64,000 bases of DNA from Priestia megaterium (lineage in GTDB: Bacteria; Bacillota; Bacilli; Bacillales; Bacillaceae_H): NCBI RefSeq assembly GCF_023824195.1, contig NZ_CP085442.1, positions 2,394,001 to 2,458,000 on the forward strand, in the 5' to 3' direction. Position 1 is the stretch's first letter; each line of letters begins with the position of its first letter. A program made the position numbers and the translations under genes. Of the stretch, positions 1-8,288 are shown piece by piece. The notes beneath the pieces were generated by a model. That model was given only the letters and a program-made list of their open reading frames with translations. It did no database searches and had not been told where the DNA came from.

Positions 1-746
1 TCTTTAAAGCGATTAATAAACAAAAGGGCAAAGTCAATACTAAGAGCTAATCCAATCATTGGAATCACATTTAAAATAAAGATGGACAGCTCTGTGTACG
101 GATGAAAGAAATACACAACACCCATGGTGGTAACGACGGTTACAATTCCTATCATAAGAGGGATTGCAGCGGCTACCACGCCGCCAAAAGCTAGAAGAAG
201 CACAACTAAAGCAACAGGAATACCAATGGCTTCCGCTTTTGCTAAATCAGCTTGGCTTGCTGTATTCATATCTTTTTCAATAATAGGACCACCGGTTAAT
301 TTTACACTAACTTCTTTTTCTTCAGCTGAAAGAGTTCTGATCTTTTCCACTCGTTTATCCATCGTTCCATCATCGTGATTAAAGTGGATAATTCCATACG
401 CTGTGCTTCGTTTTATCATCTTGTTAGAAGCCGTTGGTATGTCGACTTTCGACGCGTCTGATTTGTCCTTTGCTTTTTGCATATACTGAGCGATCGTTTG
501 CTGGAATTTGGAGTCAGAAACTCCGTCTTTTTTTTCAAACAAAACGATGATCTGAGATTCGCTAACATCAAATTTATTAACTAAAAGCTGCTCGGTATCT
601 TTATACATTCCTTTCATTTCAAATCCGTTTCCTCCTAGAACAGAAGGAAGCTTAGCCGCATAAAAGCCAAATCCGACAATTAGGATGACCCACAGTATTA
701 ATAAAATTTTTCTGCCCGCATATAATGCGTTCGCTACTTTATTCAT
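1..746 (-). CDS. MMPL/RND-family membrane transporter, N-terminal part (runs off the left edge)
   Basis: The reverse strand from the ATG at 744-746 is open to the window edge. It encodes an N-terminal transmembrane segment, an extracytoplasmic region of about 150 residues, then several hydrophobic helices. This is the layout of MMPL (RND superfamily) lipid or drug exporters, which are proton-driven pumps. A purine-rich ribosome site (AGGTTAATATG context) precedes the start. Only about 248 residues are in the window, so substrate and full length cannot be judged. The AT-rich gap to the next gene probably holds the promoters of both divergent genes. Confidence 0.8.
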   Translation of the reverse strand, partial: MNKVANALYAGRKILLILWVILIVGFGFYAAKLPSVLGGNGFEMKGMYKDTEQLLVNKFDVSESQIIVLFEKKDGVSDSKFQQTIAQYMQKAKDKSDASKVDIPTASNKMIKRSTAYGIIHFNHDDGTMDKRVEKIRTLSAEEKEVSVKLTGGPIIEKDMNTASQADLAKAEAIGIPVALVVLLLAFGGVVAAAIPLMIGIVTVVTTMGVVYFFHPYTELSIFILNVIPMIGLALSIDFALLFINRFK

Positions 747-951
747 ATTAACCTCCAATTTTTTGTACAGTTACTAGACTATTTTATACTAACAGTTATT
801 GTAATTAGAAGAAGTATTGTGTTTTTTGTTTTTCTTGCCTGAAAAAGCATTTTAGATAGATGAGCAGGGTTGTTTCCTCAGCAAAATCGTGTTTATGTTT
901 CAAGCGATTTAGGGAACACTGTACATAAATGCACGAAGGGGGATAAAAAAG

Positions 952-1812
952 ATGCAAATGAAACAGCCAGCTAAAATGACGAATAGTTATGGGTGTAAAA
1001 ATGAGTATGATACATTAAAACGTGTGATTGTTTGCCCACCTACATATATGAAAATTGAAGAAATTATTAATGAAACACAAAAGCATTATGCGGACGAAAA
1101 CATTGATGAGAGCTTGGCTTCAAAGCAGCACCGTCAATTTGTCGAATGCCTTCAAAAAGAAGGAGTGGAAGTCATCGGGCTATCTGCACAAGAGCCATTT
1201 CCAGAACAAGTATTTACGCGGGATATTGGCTATACGCTGGGAGAGACCATTATTGTCACGAAAATGGGAAGCGAAATTCGAAGTGGAGAAGAACAAGTGT
1301 TAGCAGAGTGGCTGCAGCGGCAAGGTATTCCTTTCCATCAGGTACCGGACCATCCCATTGAAGGTGGAGATGTGCTGATTGATGGACAAGCTATTTTTAT
1401 AGCGCTCAGCGACCGTACAAGTAAAGAAGGCGTGGACCATATTCAAGAGCTGCTTCCAGCGTATGAGGTTGTTCCGATTCCTATTGATCGGTCTTATCTT
1501 CATCTTGATTGTGTGTTAAATATTTTATCACCTACAGAAGCGCTTGTATTTTCACCAGCTTTACATGAAAAAGAATTAAATTTACTTCGCATGAAATATG
1601 ACTTAATTGAAGTAACAAAAGAAGAGCAGTTTACGATGGGAACCAATGTATTATCAATCGGTAATCAGCGGGTGATCAGCCTACCAATGAATACAGAAGT
1701 AAATGAAGAGTTAAGGAAACGAGGCTATAAAGTAATTGAAGTTGATATATCTGAAATTATTAAGTCCGGCGGTTCTTTCCGCTGCTGTACAATGCCTCTT
1801 GAACGAGTGTAA
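952..1812 (+). CDS. Amidinotransferase/dimethylarginine dimethylaminohydrolase-fold hydrolase (YkgA-like)
   Basis: A 286-residue cytosolic protein of the guanidine-modifying (DDAH/ADI/amidinotransferase) fold. Visible motifs fit the family: EGGD at about 137-140, HLD at about 184-186, and a C-terminal cysteine (Cys278 or Cys279, in SFRCCTMPL) in the place of the nucleophile. Such enzymes hydrolyse methylated arginines or related guanidino compounds. The substrate here is unknown; Bacillus subtilis YkgA is the nearest relative I recall. The start is set by AAGGGGG ten bases upstream. An intrinsic terminator follows directly, so it is probably transcribed alone. Confidence 0.8.
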   Translation: MQMKQPAKMTNSYGCKNEYDTLKRVIVCPPTYMKIEEIINETQKHYADENIDESLASKQHRQFVECLQKEGVEVIGLSAQEPFPEQVFTRDIGYTLGETIIVTKMGSEIRSGEEQVLAEWLQRQGIPFHQVPDHPIEGGDVLIDGQAIFIALSDRTSKEGVDHIQELLPAYEVVPIPIDRSYLHLDCVLNILSPTEALVFSPALHEKELNLLRMKYDLIEVTKEEQFTMGTNVLSIGNQRVISLPMNTEVNEELRKRGYKVIEVDISEIIKSGGSFRCCTMPLERV

Positions 1813-1826
1813 AAAAGCTTAAAAAG

Positions 1827-1862
1827 AAAAAAGATCTCGGCGATAGCCAGGGATCTTTTTTT
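1827..1862 (+). terminator. Intrinsic terminator after the amidinotransferase-fold gene
   Basis: AAAAAGATC pairs with GATCTTTTT around a GC-rich inner stem and runs into seven T's. Confidence 0.8.
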
Positions 1863-1937
1863 GAAGGATGTTGTATAAAATTTCAAGTGAAAGGAACATT
1901 AACCTATATAAGCTGTTGAAGGAAAGGAGTGATAAAC

Positions 1938-2141
1938 ATGGCAAATCGTAATCCTATTTTAGTTCAAGGTGCTGAACAGCTTCTTGATCAGTTAAAAACG
2001 GAAATCGCAGGAAGACTTAACGTTCAGCTTGGCGCTGAGCAAACGGCTCGTGCAAATGGTTCTGTTGGTGGAGAAATGACGAAGCATCTTGTTGCAATGG
2101 CCCAACAGCAATTAAGTGGTGCACAAGGACACATTCGCTAG
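1938..2141 (+). CDS. Alpha/beta-type small acid-soluble spore protein (SASP)
   Basis: A 67-residue protein that coats and protects DNA in the forespore and is degraded at germination. It has the two conserved SASP blocks: [10 protein letters not shown], containing the TEIA site cut by the germination protease GPR (residues 21-24), and the C-terminal [23 protein letters not shown] block. GGAAAGGAGTGATAAAC places the start at the ATG at 1938; an in-frame ATG nine bases upstream lies inside the ribosome site. It is monocistronic with its own terminator. Expression by sigma-G is expected from the family, but I did not define a promoter. Confidence 0.93.
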   Translation: MANRNPILVQGAEQLLDQLKTEIAGRLNVQLGAEQTARANGSVGGEMTKHLVAMAQQQLSGAQGHIR

Positions 2142-2166
2142 TCTGCTCTACATAAACACTCTGATG

Positions 2167-2200
2167 AAAAGTTCTGGCTCTTTTGAGCTGGAACTTTTTT
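2167..2200 (+). terminator. Intrinsic terminator after the SASP gene
   Basis: The stem AAAGTTCTGGCTC / GAGCTGGAACTTT has a TTTT loop and runs into T's. Confidence 0.85.
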
Positions 2201-2329
2201 GTGTAGGAAACATCATTCTACTTTCTCTTGGTCGTTTGATTTGAGATTTTGCTTGAAATTCTCCACTTTCAAGGTTGAAAAGTGCATAAAATGGGAAAAG
2301 AACAAAAAAAGAGAAAGTAGAGGTTTATC

Positions 2330-3178
2330 ATGAAAAAGCTATTATCATTTGGAAAAAGTCTTGGTAAAGAAATTCAAGAAGACCAAGCAACGGGACTAGC
2401 GGCTGAGCAAGCGTATTATTATATGCTATCATTATTCCCTATGCTTATTTTACTGATATCGATTGTTCCGTATCTATCTATTAAACCGGAAGAGGCAATC
2501 GATGTCCTTCAAAGCGTTATGCCGGGAGAAACGGCTGCAATCTTTAAAGATAACGTAGCTCAATTTGTAAGCCAACCAAACGGCGGGTTACTGACTGTAG
2601 GGATTTTAGGAACCATTTGGTCCGCTTCAAACGGTATGAACGCCTTTATCCGTGCAATGAACCAAGCCTACGACGTGAAAGAACAGCGCTCGTTTATTAA
2701 AGTAAGAGGCTTGTCCATTCTTTTAACGATCGGATTAATTGTGACAATTGTTGTATCGCTTCTTTTACCAGTGTTTGGAGGGATTTTGTTAAATTGGATA
2801 AGCGAATGGTTTTCTCTCCCTTCAGGTACAACAGTGATTTTAAATATTCTGCGCTGGATTATCGGTGTCGGCATTATGGTACTTGTTTTATCCGTATTAT
2901 ACAGATTAGCTCCAAACAAAACGTTTCCTTTTGCTCATGTATGGCCCGGAGCACTCGCTGCTACGCTATTATGGCAGCTGACATCTTTAGGGTTCTCATT
3001 TTACGTAAGCAACTTTGGCAATTATTCTGCTACTTATGGAAGCTTAGGAGGCGTGATTGTTCTGATGCTTTGGCTATTTTTAACGGGGTTAATTCTCGTT
3101 ATTGGAGGAGAGATTAACGCTATATATCACCGAAACAAAACGGCTGCCCCTCCTAAAGATACGTCTCAGGCGATGTAA
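2330..3178 (+). CDS. YihY/BrkB-family integral membrane protein
   Basis: A 282-residue protein with six hydrophobic segments and the family's opening block (ATGLAAEQAYYYMLSLFP). The GTIWSASNGMNAFIRAMNQAYDV loop and the C-terminal YGSLGGVIVLMLWLF segment are also typical of the YihY/BrkB family (B. subtilis YfkH-like). The family was once annotated as ribonuclease BN; its true function is not established. A purine-rich site (AGAAAGTAGAGG) lies before the ATG. The tail is polar. It converges on the DUF948 gene and shares a bidirectional terminator with it. Confidence 0.85.
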   Translation: MKKLLSFGKSLGKEIQEDQATGLAAEQAYYYMLSLFPMLILLISIVPYLSIKPEEAIDVLQSVMPGETAAIFKDNVAQFVSQPNGGLLTVGILGTIWSASNGMNAFIRAMNQAYDVKEQRSFIKVRGLSILLTIGLIVTIVVSLLLPVFGGILLNWISEWFSLPSGTTVILNILRWIIGVGIMVLVLSVLYRLAPNKTFPFAHVWPGALAATLLWQLTSLGFSFYVSNFGNYSATYGSLGGVIVLMLWLFLTGLILVIGGEINAIYHRNKTAAPPKDTSQAM

Positions 3179-3180
3179 TA

Positions 3181-3212
3181 AAAAAGGAAACCTTTATAGA
3201 GGTTTCCTTTTT
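3181..3212. terminator. Bidirectional terminator between convergent genes
   Basis: AAAAAGGAAACCT and AGGTTTCCTTTTT form a perfect stem with T-runs on both strands, serving the YihY gene and the DUF948 gene. Confidence 0.85.
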
Positions 3213-3486
3213 AACGTTTAAAGCTATTAACAAGCTGTTTAAATGAGTTGGCTGTATATTTGACCGAATCTTTTTTGTACTGTACATCGGTTTTAATAGC
3301 TGCTTGTGTTACTTTTAAGTGATTTGTTTTTTCTTTGATATGATCAGTTTCGTTTTGAAGATGTTGAGAAGTGGCATTTACAGAGTTCACAGTTGGCTTG
3401 ATTTTTTTATTAAATGATACGCCTGCGTAAATAAGATACGCAAGTGATGCCAAAACAACAGCTAAGCTTATATACACAATAATCAT
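3211..3486 (-). CDS. DUF948-type membrane-anchored coiled-coil protein
   Basis: 91 residues: an N-terminal transmembrane helix (about 2-24), then a polar heptad-like helix rich in Lys, Gln and Asn (VNATSQHLQNETDHIKEK). This is the plan of small DUF948/YtxG-like proteins whose role, probably general stress, is not clear. AAAGGAGGCACAACG sets the ATG start on the minus strand. The coding end touches the shared bidirectional terminator. Confidence 0.7.
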   Translation of the reverse strand: MIIVYISLAVVLASLAYLIYAGVSFNKKIKPTVNSVNATSQHLQNETDHIKEKTNHLKVTQAAIKTDVQYKKDSVKYTANSFKQLVNSFKR

Positions 3487-3686
3487 CGTTGTGCCTCCTT
3501 TGTACGTATTTATATTTATATAGGTGAGAATAAAATATATATGAATATCATCCTCTTTATTTAATTGTTATACCCATTTTTAATAAAAACAAACAAAAGC
3601 CTGATGAGAAGACAATATATTGGATTTTTTCTGAAATTTCATTCATCATTACATATAGAGTTACCTTGAAAGGAGAGAGAAGAAGA

Positions 3687-4619
3687 ATGCCGTTAGATCC
3701 GCATATTCAAATATTTCTAAATCAATATAATGAAATGCCCCGTCCTTCTTTAGAGGACGTTACACCCCCTCAGCTGAGAGAAATGGAAAAGATGTCTTTA
3801 ACTCCTTCCAAAGAAGCAGTTAAAAAAGTATATAATCAAGAAATCCAATTAAATGAACGTCCGCTCACTATACGAGTGTATGAACCTGAAGGAACAGGGC
3901 CATTTCCCGCTCTTGTTTATTATCACGGAGGAGGCTGGGTATTAGGAAGTTTAGATAGCCATGACTCCATATGCAGATCGTATGCAAATGAAACAAACTG
4001 TATTGTGGTTTCTGTTGATTACCGCCTTGCTCCTGAGTATAAATTTCCCGCTGCAGTGAACGATGCCTATGATGCCTTGGAGTGGATTTCAGCTCACGCG
4101 TCTCAATTAAATATCGATTCAAACAAAATTGCCGTTGGAGGAGATAGCGCCGGTGGCAACCTTGCTGCGGTTGTGAGCATTTTAGCAAAAGAAAGACAAG
4201 GTCCATCCATTGTTCACCAGCTGCTTATTTATCCGTCTGTAGGATTTAAAAATCAGCACCCTGCCTCTATGAAAGAAAATGAGGAAGGATATTTTCTTTC
4301 AAAAGATCTCATGGATTGGTTTCGCCTTCAGTACTTAAATAATAAAGAAGAAGAACAGCATCCCTATAACGCTCCGGTATTACTAGAAGATTTATCGAGT
4401 CTACCAAGCGCTACCATTATTACAGCACAGTATGATCCTTTAAGAGATAGCGGAAAAGACTACGCGGACGCATTAAAAAATCACGGTGTCCCTGTCACCT
4501 ATGAAAATTATGAAACAATGATTCACGGGTTTTTAGGGTTTCATGAATTTGTCCCACTCGCTCAGCAGGCGATCAATAAAAGCGCAGCTCAACTTCGTCA
4601 AGTATTTGACTCTATTTAA
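3687..4619 (+). CDS. Alpha/beta hydrolase, HSL-type esterase/lipase
   Basis: A 310-residue cytosolic esterase of the hormone-sensitive-lipase family. The oxyanion-hole motif HGGGW starts at His80. The nucleophile elbow GDSAGG gives Ser154, Asp250 lies in QYDPLRDSG, and His280 in MIHGF, so the Ser-Asp-His triad is complete. There is no signal peptide. It probably hydrolyses short-chain esters; the natural substrate is unknown. AAAGGAG at 3669-3675 selects the ATG at 3687 over the upstream in-frame start at 3666. A terminator follows at 4661. Confidence 0.88.
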   Translation: MPLDPHIQIFLNQYNEMPRPSLEDVTPPQLREMEKMSLTPSKEAVKKVYNQEIQLNERPLTIRVYEPEGTGPFPALVYYHGGGWVLGSLDSHDSICRSYANETNCIVVSVDYRLAPEYKFPAAVNDAYDALEWISAHASQLNIDSNKIAVGGDSAGGNLAAVVSILAKERQGPSIVHQLLIYPSVGFKNQHPASMKENEEGYFLSKDLMDWFRLQYLNNKEEEQHPYNAPVLLEDLSSLPSATIITAQYDPLRDSGKDYADALKNHGVPVTYENYETMIHGFLGFHEFVPLAQQAINKSAAQLRQVFDSI

Positions 4620-4660
4620 GGCGCAAAGATATATAGTGTCATAAATTATATGAACTTGGG

Positions 4661-4690
4661 AGAAGCAGCACATGGATGTGCTGCTTTTCT
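4661..4690 (+). terminator. Intrinsic terminator after the esterase gene
   Basis: AGAAGCAGCACA / TGTGCTGCTTTTCT, a 12-bp stem with a four-base loop. Confidence 0.8.
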
Positions 4691-4742
4691 GTGTTGATAG
4701 GGAGAAAAGATTGAAAAGAGTTTAAAAATAGCCCATTATCCC

Positions 4743-4771
4743 TTTTAAAGTCATTTTGTTTGGAGTATAGT
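4743..4771 (+). promoter_or_regulatory. Probable native promoter of the split regulator gene, now stranded at the left end
   Basis: TTTTAA (4743-4748), a 17-base spacer and TATAGT (4766-4771) lie just upstream of the left repeat. The match to the sigma-A consensus is moderate. Before integration this region would have driven the regulator; now it reads only a 25-codon stub and then into the element. Confidence 0.4.
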
Positions 4772-4791
4772 AGAAAAGTAGGATAAAAACA

Positions 4792-4888
4792 TTTATTGAC
4801 ATTAAGTAAGGTGATTTTTTGAATGATAAAAAACAAGTAGGTCAGCTGATTCAAGATCTGCGAAAGATTGCGGAAATGACAACTGTCG
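4792..4888 (+). repeat. Left attachment site (attL), 97-bp repeat copy 1
   Basis: Identical over all 97 bases to 17312-17408; flanking bases differ on both sides. It contains the regulator's ribosome site, its TTG start (4819-4821) and its first 23 codons. In this copy the frame then reads GCT TGC TAA, leaving a 25-residue HTH stub. Confidence 0.95.
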
Positions 4889-4896
4889 CTTGCTAA
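4819..4896 (+). pseudogene. 5' stub of the RNPP/PlcR-like regulator left behind at attL
   Basis: The TTG start and the first 23 codons are identical to those of the intact regulator at 17339; two element-derived codons and a TAA follow. The product would be 25 residues, about half an HTH domain, and is not expected to work. It marks where the host gene originally continued into its body. Confidence 0.85.
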
Positions 4897-4899
4897 ATG

Positions 4900-4928
4900 T
4901 TGATACAACAAGGTTTTTAATGTATAGG
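4900..4928 (+). promoter_or_regulatory. Candidate integrase promoter
   Basis: TTGATA (4900-4905), a 17-base spacer and TATAGG (4923-4928), about 95 bases before the integrase start and just inside the element. Reasonable sigma-A spacing; the -10 match is partial. Confidence 0.45.
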
Positions 4929-4958
4929 TAAATAGTCCTCTAGACTAAAACTTGTTCA

Positions 4959-4977
4959 TGATAAAAAAACTACCTAA
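4959..4977 (+). repeat. Arm-type repeat, left copy
   Basis: TGATAAAAAAACTACCTAA matches 17244-17262 at 18 of 19 bases, in the same orientation. It lies 71 bp inside the left end. The paired placement near both ends suggests integrase or excisionase arm sites. Confidence 0.55.
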
Positions 4978-4983
4978 ATTGTT

Positions 4984-5019
4984 AAGGCAACTTCCACTAT
5001 TTAAAGAGGAGGTTGCCTT
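4984..5019 (+). promoter_or_regulatory. Hairpin covering the integrase ribosome site
   Basis: AAGGCAACTTCC (4984-4995) pairs with 5008-5019, a 12-bp stem with one G-U pair and a 12-base loop. The right arm includes most of the GAGGAGG ribosome site, and a short T-run (5018-5022) follows. It could end incoming transcripts, hide the ribosome site, or both. Confidence 0.6.
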
Positions 5020-5022
5020 TTT

Positions 5023-6024
5023 ATGTGTGCAAAAAGATTGAGAAAAGGAACAAAGTTAAATCAAGTTAATCTAAGTGATGCAAAGGACAGAATAATAAGG
5101 ATAAAAAAGCTGGAAGGCGTGGCACAGTCCACTATCAATCAGTACAACATAGTATTTAATGATCTAATCAGATTCTTTGGAGAAGAGAAGTTAATCGTTT
5201 TGATTGAGCTGAACAATGCGAGAGACTTTGTAGATTGGTTACTACATGAAAAATCTGATGAGAAGAGTAGATTTAAACAAGTGGCTAAAAAGGGAGTTAA
5301 GCCTTCTAGTGCTAATAATTATCTACAGAAATTACGTGCGGCTTTTAACATTCTAATGCGTGAAGGAATATTGAATGAAAATGTTTTTAGTCAAATCAAG
5401 AACATTAAATTTCAGAAAAAAAAGGTTGAGGTTTTAACTGTAGAGGAGATAAAGCGAATTTTTGATGCTTTTAATAAGAGCTACTACGCTCAATTTAGAT
5501 CTTATGTACTCTTACATACCTTGTTAGACACATTAGGAAGAGTTGAAGAAACAGTTCATTTAAAAAAGCAGGATGTGGACTTTGAAAAAAGATCCATAAC
5601 ATTTCAAAATACAAAATCAAAGAAGTTTAGGATAGTTCCTGTTTCGATTAAAACTACACAACTTCTCCAAGAACTCATCGCAGATAATGAGGAGTTATTC
5701 AGTAGCGAATATATTTTTCTAACGAATGATGGAAATAGATTGCGACCAAGTACATTCAGAGCGCATTTAGAAAAGGTCTTGAAAAACGCAGGTATCAATA
5801 AACGCTTTCATCCTCATCTATGTCGCCATACTGGATCTGAAATGTTTCTACGGCAATCGGGTAACATCAGAGTCTTGCAACAGCTCTTAGGTCATTCTGA
5901 GTTATCTATTACAGCTAAGGTGTACGCTCATGTATTGGATACCACAATTAGAGATGAACATAAGAAATATTCGGCAATAAATCTGATAGAAAACCATAAA
6001 GAAAAAATTGTTAAACGGAAATAA
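5023..6024 (+). CDS. int: Tyrosine recombinase/integrase
   Basis: A 333-residue site-specific recombinase of the phage-integrase family. Residues about 25-115 form the SAM-like core-binding domain. The catalytic domain shows Arg173 (TLGRVEE), a Lys in TKSKKFR, His265-x-x-Arg268 (HLCRH), His291 (LLGHSEL) and the nucleophile Tyr301 (KVYAHV), so all active-site positions are present. It very probably catalyses integration at, and excision from, the 97-bp repeats. GAGGAGG lies 10 bases before the ATG, inside a hairpin. It is read in the same direction as the target gene. Confidence 0.95.
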   Translation: MCAKRLRKGTKLNQVNLSDAKDRIIRIKKLEGVAQSTINQYNIVFNDLIRFFGEEKLIVLIELNNARDFVDWLLHEKSDEKSRFKQVAKKGVKPSSANNYLQKLRAAFNILMREGILNENVFSQIKNIKFQKKKVEVLTVEEIKRIFDAFNKSYYAQFRSYVLLHTLLDTLGRVEETVHLKKQDVDFEKRSITFQNTKSKKFRIVPVSIKTTQLLQELIADNEELFSSEYIFLTNDGNRLRPSTFRAHLEKVLKNAGINKRFHPHLCRHTGSEMFLRQSGNIRVLQQLLGHSELSITAKVYAHVLDTTIRDEHKKYSAINLIENHKEKIVKRK

Positions 6025-6041
6025 AAATAGTTAATTTGGAC

Positions 6042-6079
6042 AAAAAAAAAGAGAGCAGATGCTCACAACATCTACTCTC
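6042..6079 (-). terminator. Hairpin after int, terminator-like on the minus strand
   Basis: GAGAGCAGATG (6051-6061) pairs with CATCTACTCTC (6069-6079). Nine A's precede it, giving a U-run only on the minus strand. On the plus strand it would be only a stem. No minus-strand gene is seen reading into it. Confidence 0.5.
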
Positions 6080-6085
6080 CATCTT

Positions 6086-6174
6086 GCATAGTCAAATACA
6101 CAAGATTTACGCAATAAGAGTATATGATAATTATTGAAAAAAATCAATAATGTCATACGCTTATTTGACTATGC
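6086..6174. repeat. Large imperfect palindrome (89 bp)
   Basis: The outer arms GCATAGTCAAATA (6086-6098) and its exact complement (6162-6174) enclose a second pairing region. There AATAAGAGTATATGA faces TCATACGCTTATT, and the apex is TTATTGA-AAAAAA-TCAATAA (6131-6150). Almost the whole right arm can pair, with an 18-base bulge on the left. It lies just upstream of the winged-helix gene and could be an operator, an origin-like structure or an RNA element. Confidence 0.7.
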
Positions 6175-6207
6175 CCTAAAAATAAAAACATGGGGGCAAT
6201 GTTAAAT

Positions 6208-6972
6208 ATGAAGTCTGGAAATATAAATCAATTTAAGCATCTATCGAAATTCGATTCACTTAAGCAGTTTAACTCCTCAATGGAACAGTGGTACATTGAT
6301 ATTCATCAACAAAAATTACTTACTAAATCAGAATTAATTGCTTTAAAACGACTTGTGCGCTTTTCTGCAAGTGTATTTGGTGTATGTAACGCAAAGATAA
6401 GCACAATTGTTTCAGCAACTCACAACGATGCTGTAGGGATTTCACGCTCGTCATTCAAACGTATGTTATTGAAAGTGCAGGCAATGGAATTACTTACAAT
6501 TCATCATACCTTTAACCATGGTAAACAAGGTCATTCTGTATATGTATTTAATTACTACCCACCAAAAGGAGAAGGTAATTTAAATCCTTTATCCGATTCA
6601 ATTGAACCACTGCACCAGGAACAAATTGAACCACCTAAAACTAGTAATCTCTCTAAAACTAATAACAATAATATAAACATACGTACAGATAATACGATTC
6701 CTAGTATTCCTACTAAATTTCAAGAGTTAGTTAAGTGTTATTATGAGCCGAAGCAGGTTATTGAACTATGGAAATGTGTTGAAAATAGTACACGTTATTT
6801 AACATACTATGATGAACATCAAAAGGTTAATTTAGGTATCAACGCATTCAAACAGATGATATGTAATTTGAAGTTAGGATATAAAGTTAAGAAATCAATC
6901 TATTCATACTACTGGGGAATTTTGAATAAAAAGCTTAATAATGAGCATATGGAAATCGTACGTAGTGCTTAA
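6208..6972 (+). CDS. Winged-helix/HTH protein of the island, possibly replication-related
   Basis: About 254 residues. The N-terminal half (about 30-130) looks like a winged-helix DNA-binding domain (FSASVFGVCNAK, GISRSSFKRML, followed by a beta-rich QGHSVYVFNYY). The middle is a Pro/Asn/Thr-rich linker and the C-terminal part is helical and Lys-rich (about 180-254). Similar layouts occur in plasmid and phage replication-initiation or DnaD-like proteins, but I cannot name the family. GGGGG at 6192-6196 favours the ATG at 6208 over the upstream ATGs at 6190 and 6199. A large palindrome sits just upstream. Confidence 0.55.
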   Translation: MKSGNINQFKHLSKFDSLKQFNSSMEQWYIDIHQQKLLTKSELIALKRLVRFSASVFGVCNAKISTIVSATHNDAVGISRSSFKRMLLKVQAMELLTIHHTFNHGKQGHSVYVFNYYPPKGEGNLNPLSDSIEPLHQEQIEPPKTSNLSKTNNNNINIRTDNTIPSIPTKFQELVKCYYEPKQVIELWKCVENSTRYLTYYDEHQKVNLGINAFKQMICNLKLGYKVKKSIYSYYWGILNKKLNNEHMEIVRSA

Positions 6973-7104
6973 TTTAATAATAGTACACTTTTAAAACTTA
7001 TGTATAACTTTAAATTAGTTGAAATTAAAAAAATGTTAAAAACATAGTAAAATTTAGATAGACTAAAAGTTTAAAATACTCAGCATAGAAAGAGGGTTTT
7101 AATA

Positions 7105-7656
7105 ATGAGTCAAGATTTCCGTAATTTTAAATTAAAAGTAGATTGGAAGCCTGCCCCATTCAGAGGATACAGTGTACGAAAAAGTATTTCACAGAGTTTA
7201 TGGACTAAAATTAGAAAGAAAACACTAGAAGAGAATGAATGTAAGTGCAGAATTTGTGGATACGAACCAGACGAACAAAATCTGAAATACTTAGACATGC
7301 ACGAGATTGAAAAGTATGATGAAGAAAATTTAATCTGTGTTCTTGAAGGTATAGATCTAATTTGTAGAAGATGTCATGCCTTTCACCATTTAGGTTTTAC
7401 ATATAGTAGAACAACTAAAGAACAGTTTGATGAGTTAGTCCAGCATTTTATCAAGGTGAATAATTGTACTGAAGAAGATTTTAGAAATCATTTTAAAGCT
7501 GTTCGAGATAAAAAATTTCAAGGGGTTCTAGGTTTAGCTGAAATGAAAAAGATAAGAGAAGACACAAGAGTAGTTAGATACAGTATAACTGGAGATATAC
7601 CGTATAAAGAGGATGTAGTAGCCCAGTTAAAGAAAAAAGATTTGTATGTTCATTAG
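7105..7656 (+). CDS. HNH-type nuclease-like zinc protein
   Basis: 183 residues. A treble-clef core is visible: Cys48-x2-Cys51 (CRICG), His66 in DMHEIEKYD, Cys87-x2-Cys90-His91 (CRRCHAF) and His94/His95. This pattern fits an HNH endonuclease with a structural zinc, and the basic N-terminus suits DNA contact. The role in the island (defence, recombination, packaging) is unknown. GAAAGAGGG precedes the ATG. The frame is intact, unlike the HNH remnant at 15763. Confidence 0.65.
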   Translation: MSQDFRNFKLKVDWKPAPFRGYSVRKSISQSLWTKIRKKTLEENECKCRICGYEPDEQNLKYLDMHEIEKYDEENLICVLEGIDLICRRCHAFHHLGFTYSRTTKEQFDELVQHFIKVNNCTEEDFRNHFKAVRDKKFQGVLGLAEMKKIREDTRVVRYSITGDIPYKEDVVAQLKKKDLYVH

Positions 7657-7668
7657 TAAACAAGGGAG

Positions 7669-8288
7669 ATGGACTAACATATCAAGTTTAAGAACATTTA
7701 TGAAAATGGCTGGATGAAAATTTGAGATTATTAGAAACAATGAGCTTACTAATGAATTTGAAGGGTTACGGAATCGGGAGGCAGCAACAAATATTCCATA
7801 TGTAGGTTTTTACCCAGAAACGGATGTAAGAGCTGGTGACTGGATAAAAGAGGTGCAATCTAGGAGTCTCTTTTATATTAAGGATATAAAAACTGATATA
7901 ATACGATCTAAATCTCTTCAATTAAAAGCGTATTATCTTACCAAAGCAGAATATGATAAGAAAGAAGAAGAGAAAAACAGAGAACGGCAACAAAATTTGA
8001 CTTATTGCTATTTAAACGGTGACAATGCAAAGGTAAACAATAATTCAACAGATCAGTCTATAAATATTGTCAATACTAACTCAGAAGATTTATTTGATAA
8101 TATTAGAAAAGTTTTAAAAGAACATTTAGCTGAAGAAGAAAGATAAGCCCTTAGAGAAGTCATAAAGAGAATAGAACAGACTCAGGGAACATCACGCTTA
8201 CACAAAATTTATTACTAGTACAGCTAATCACATGAAAGTTATAACATCTTTCCTTCCAGCATTATCGCAAATGATTCATTCATCTTAA
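7669..8288 (+). pseudogene. Broken orphan phage/plasmid-type gene with at least five lesions
   Basis: AAGGGAG stands just before ATG GAC TAA at 7669. Removing one T (about 7675) restores a frame reading MDNISSLRTFMKMAG, which hits a TGA at 7715 where Trp is expected, then stays open to 8146 (TAA). Beyond that stop the same frame continues ALREVIKRIEQTQGTS, and two shifts later another frame ends LPALSQMIHSS at 8288. The middle has the block GDNAKVNNNSTDQSINIV. I recall whole proteins of this plan in Bacillus mobile DNA, but their function is unknown. A 97-residue piece (from GTG 7853) is still open. Confidence 0.7.
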
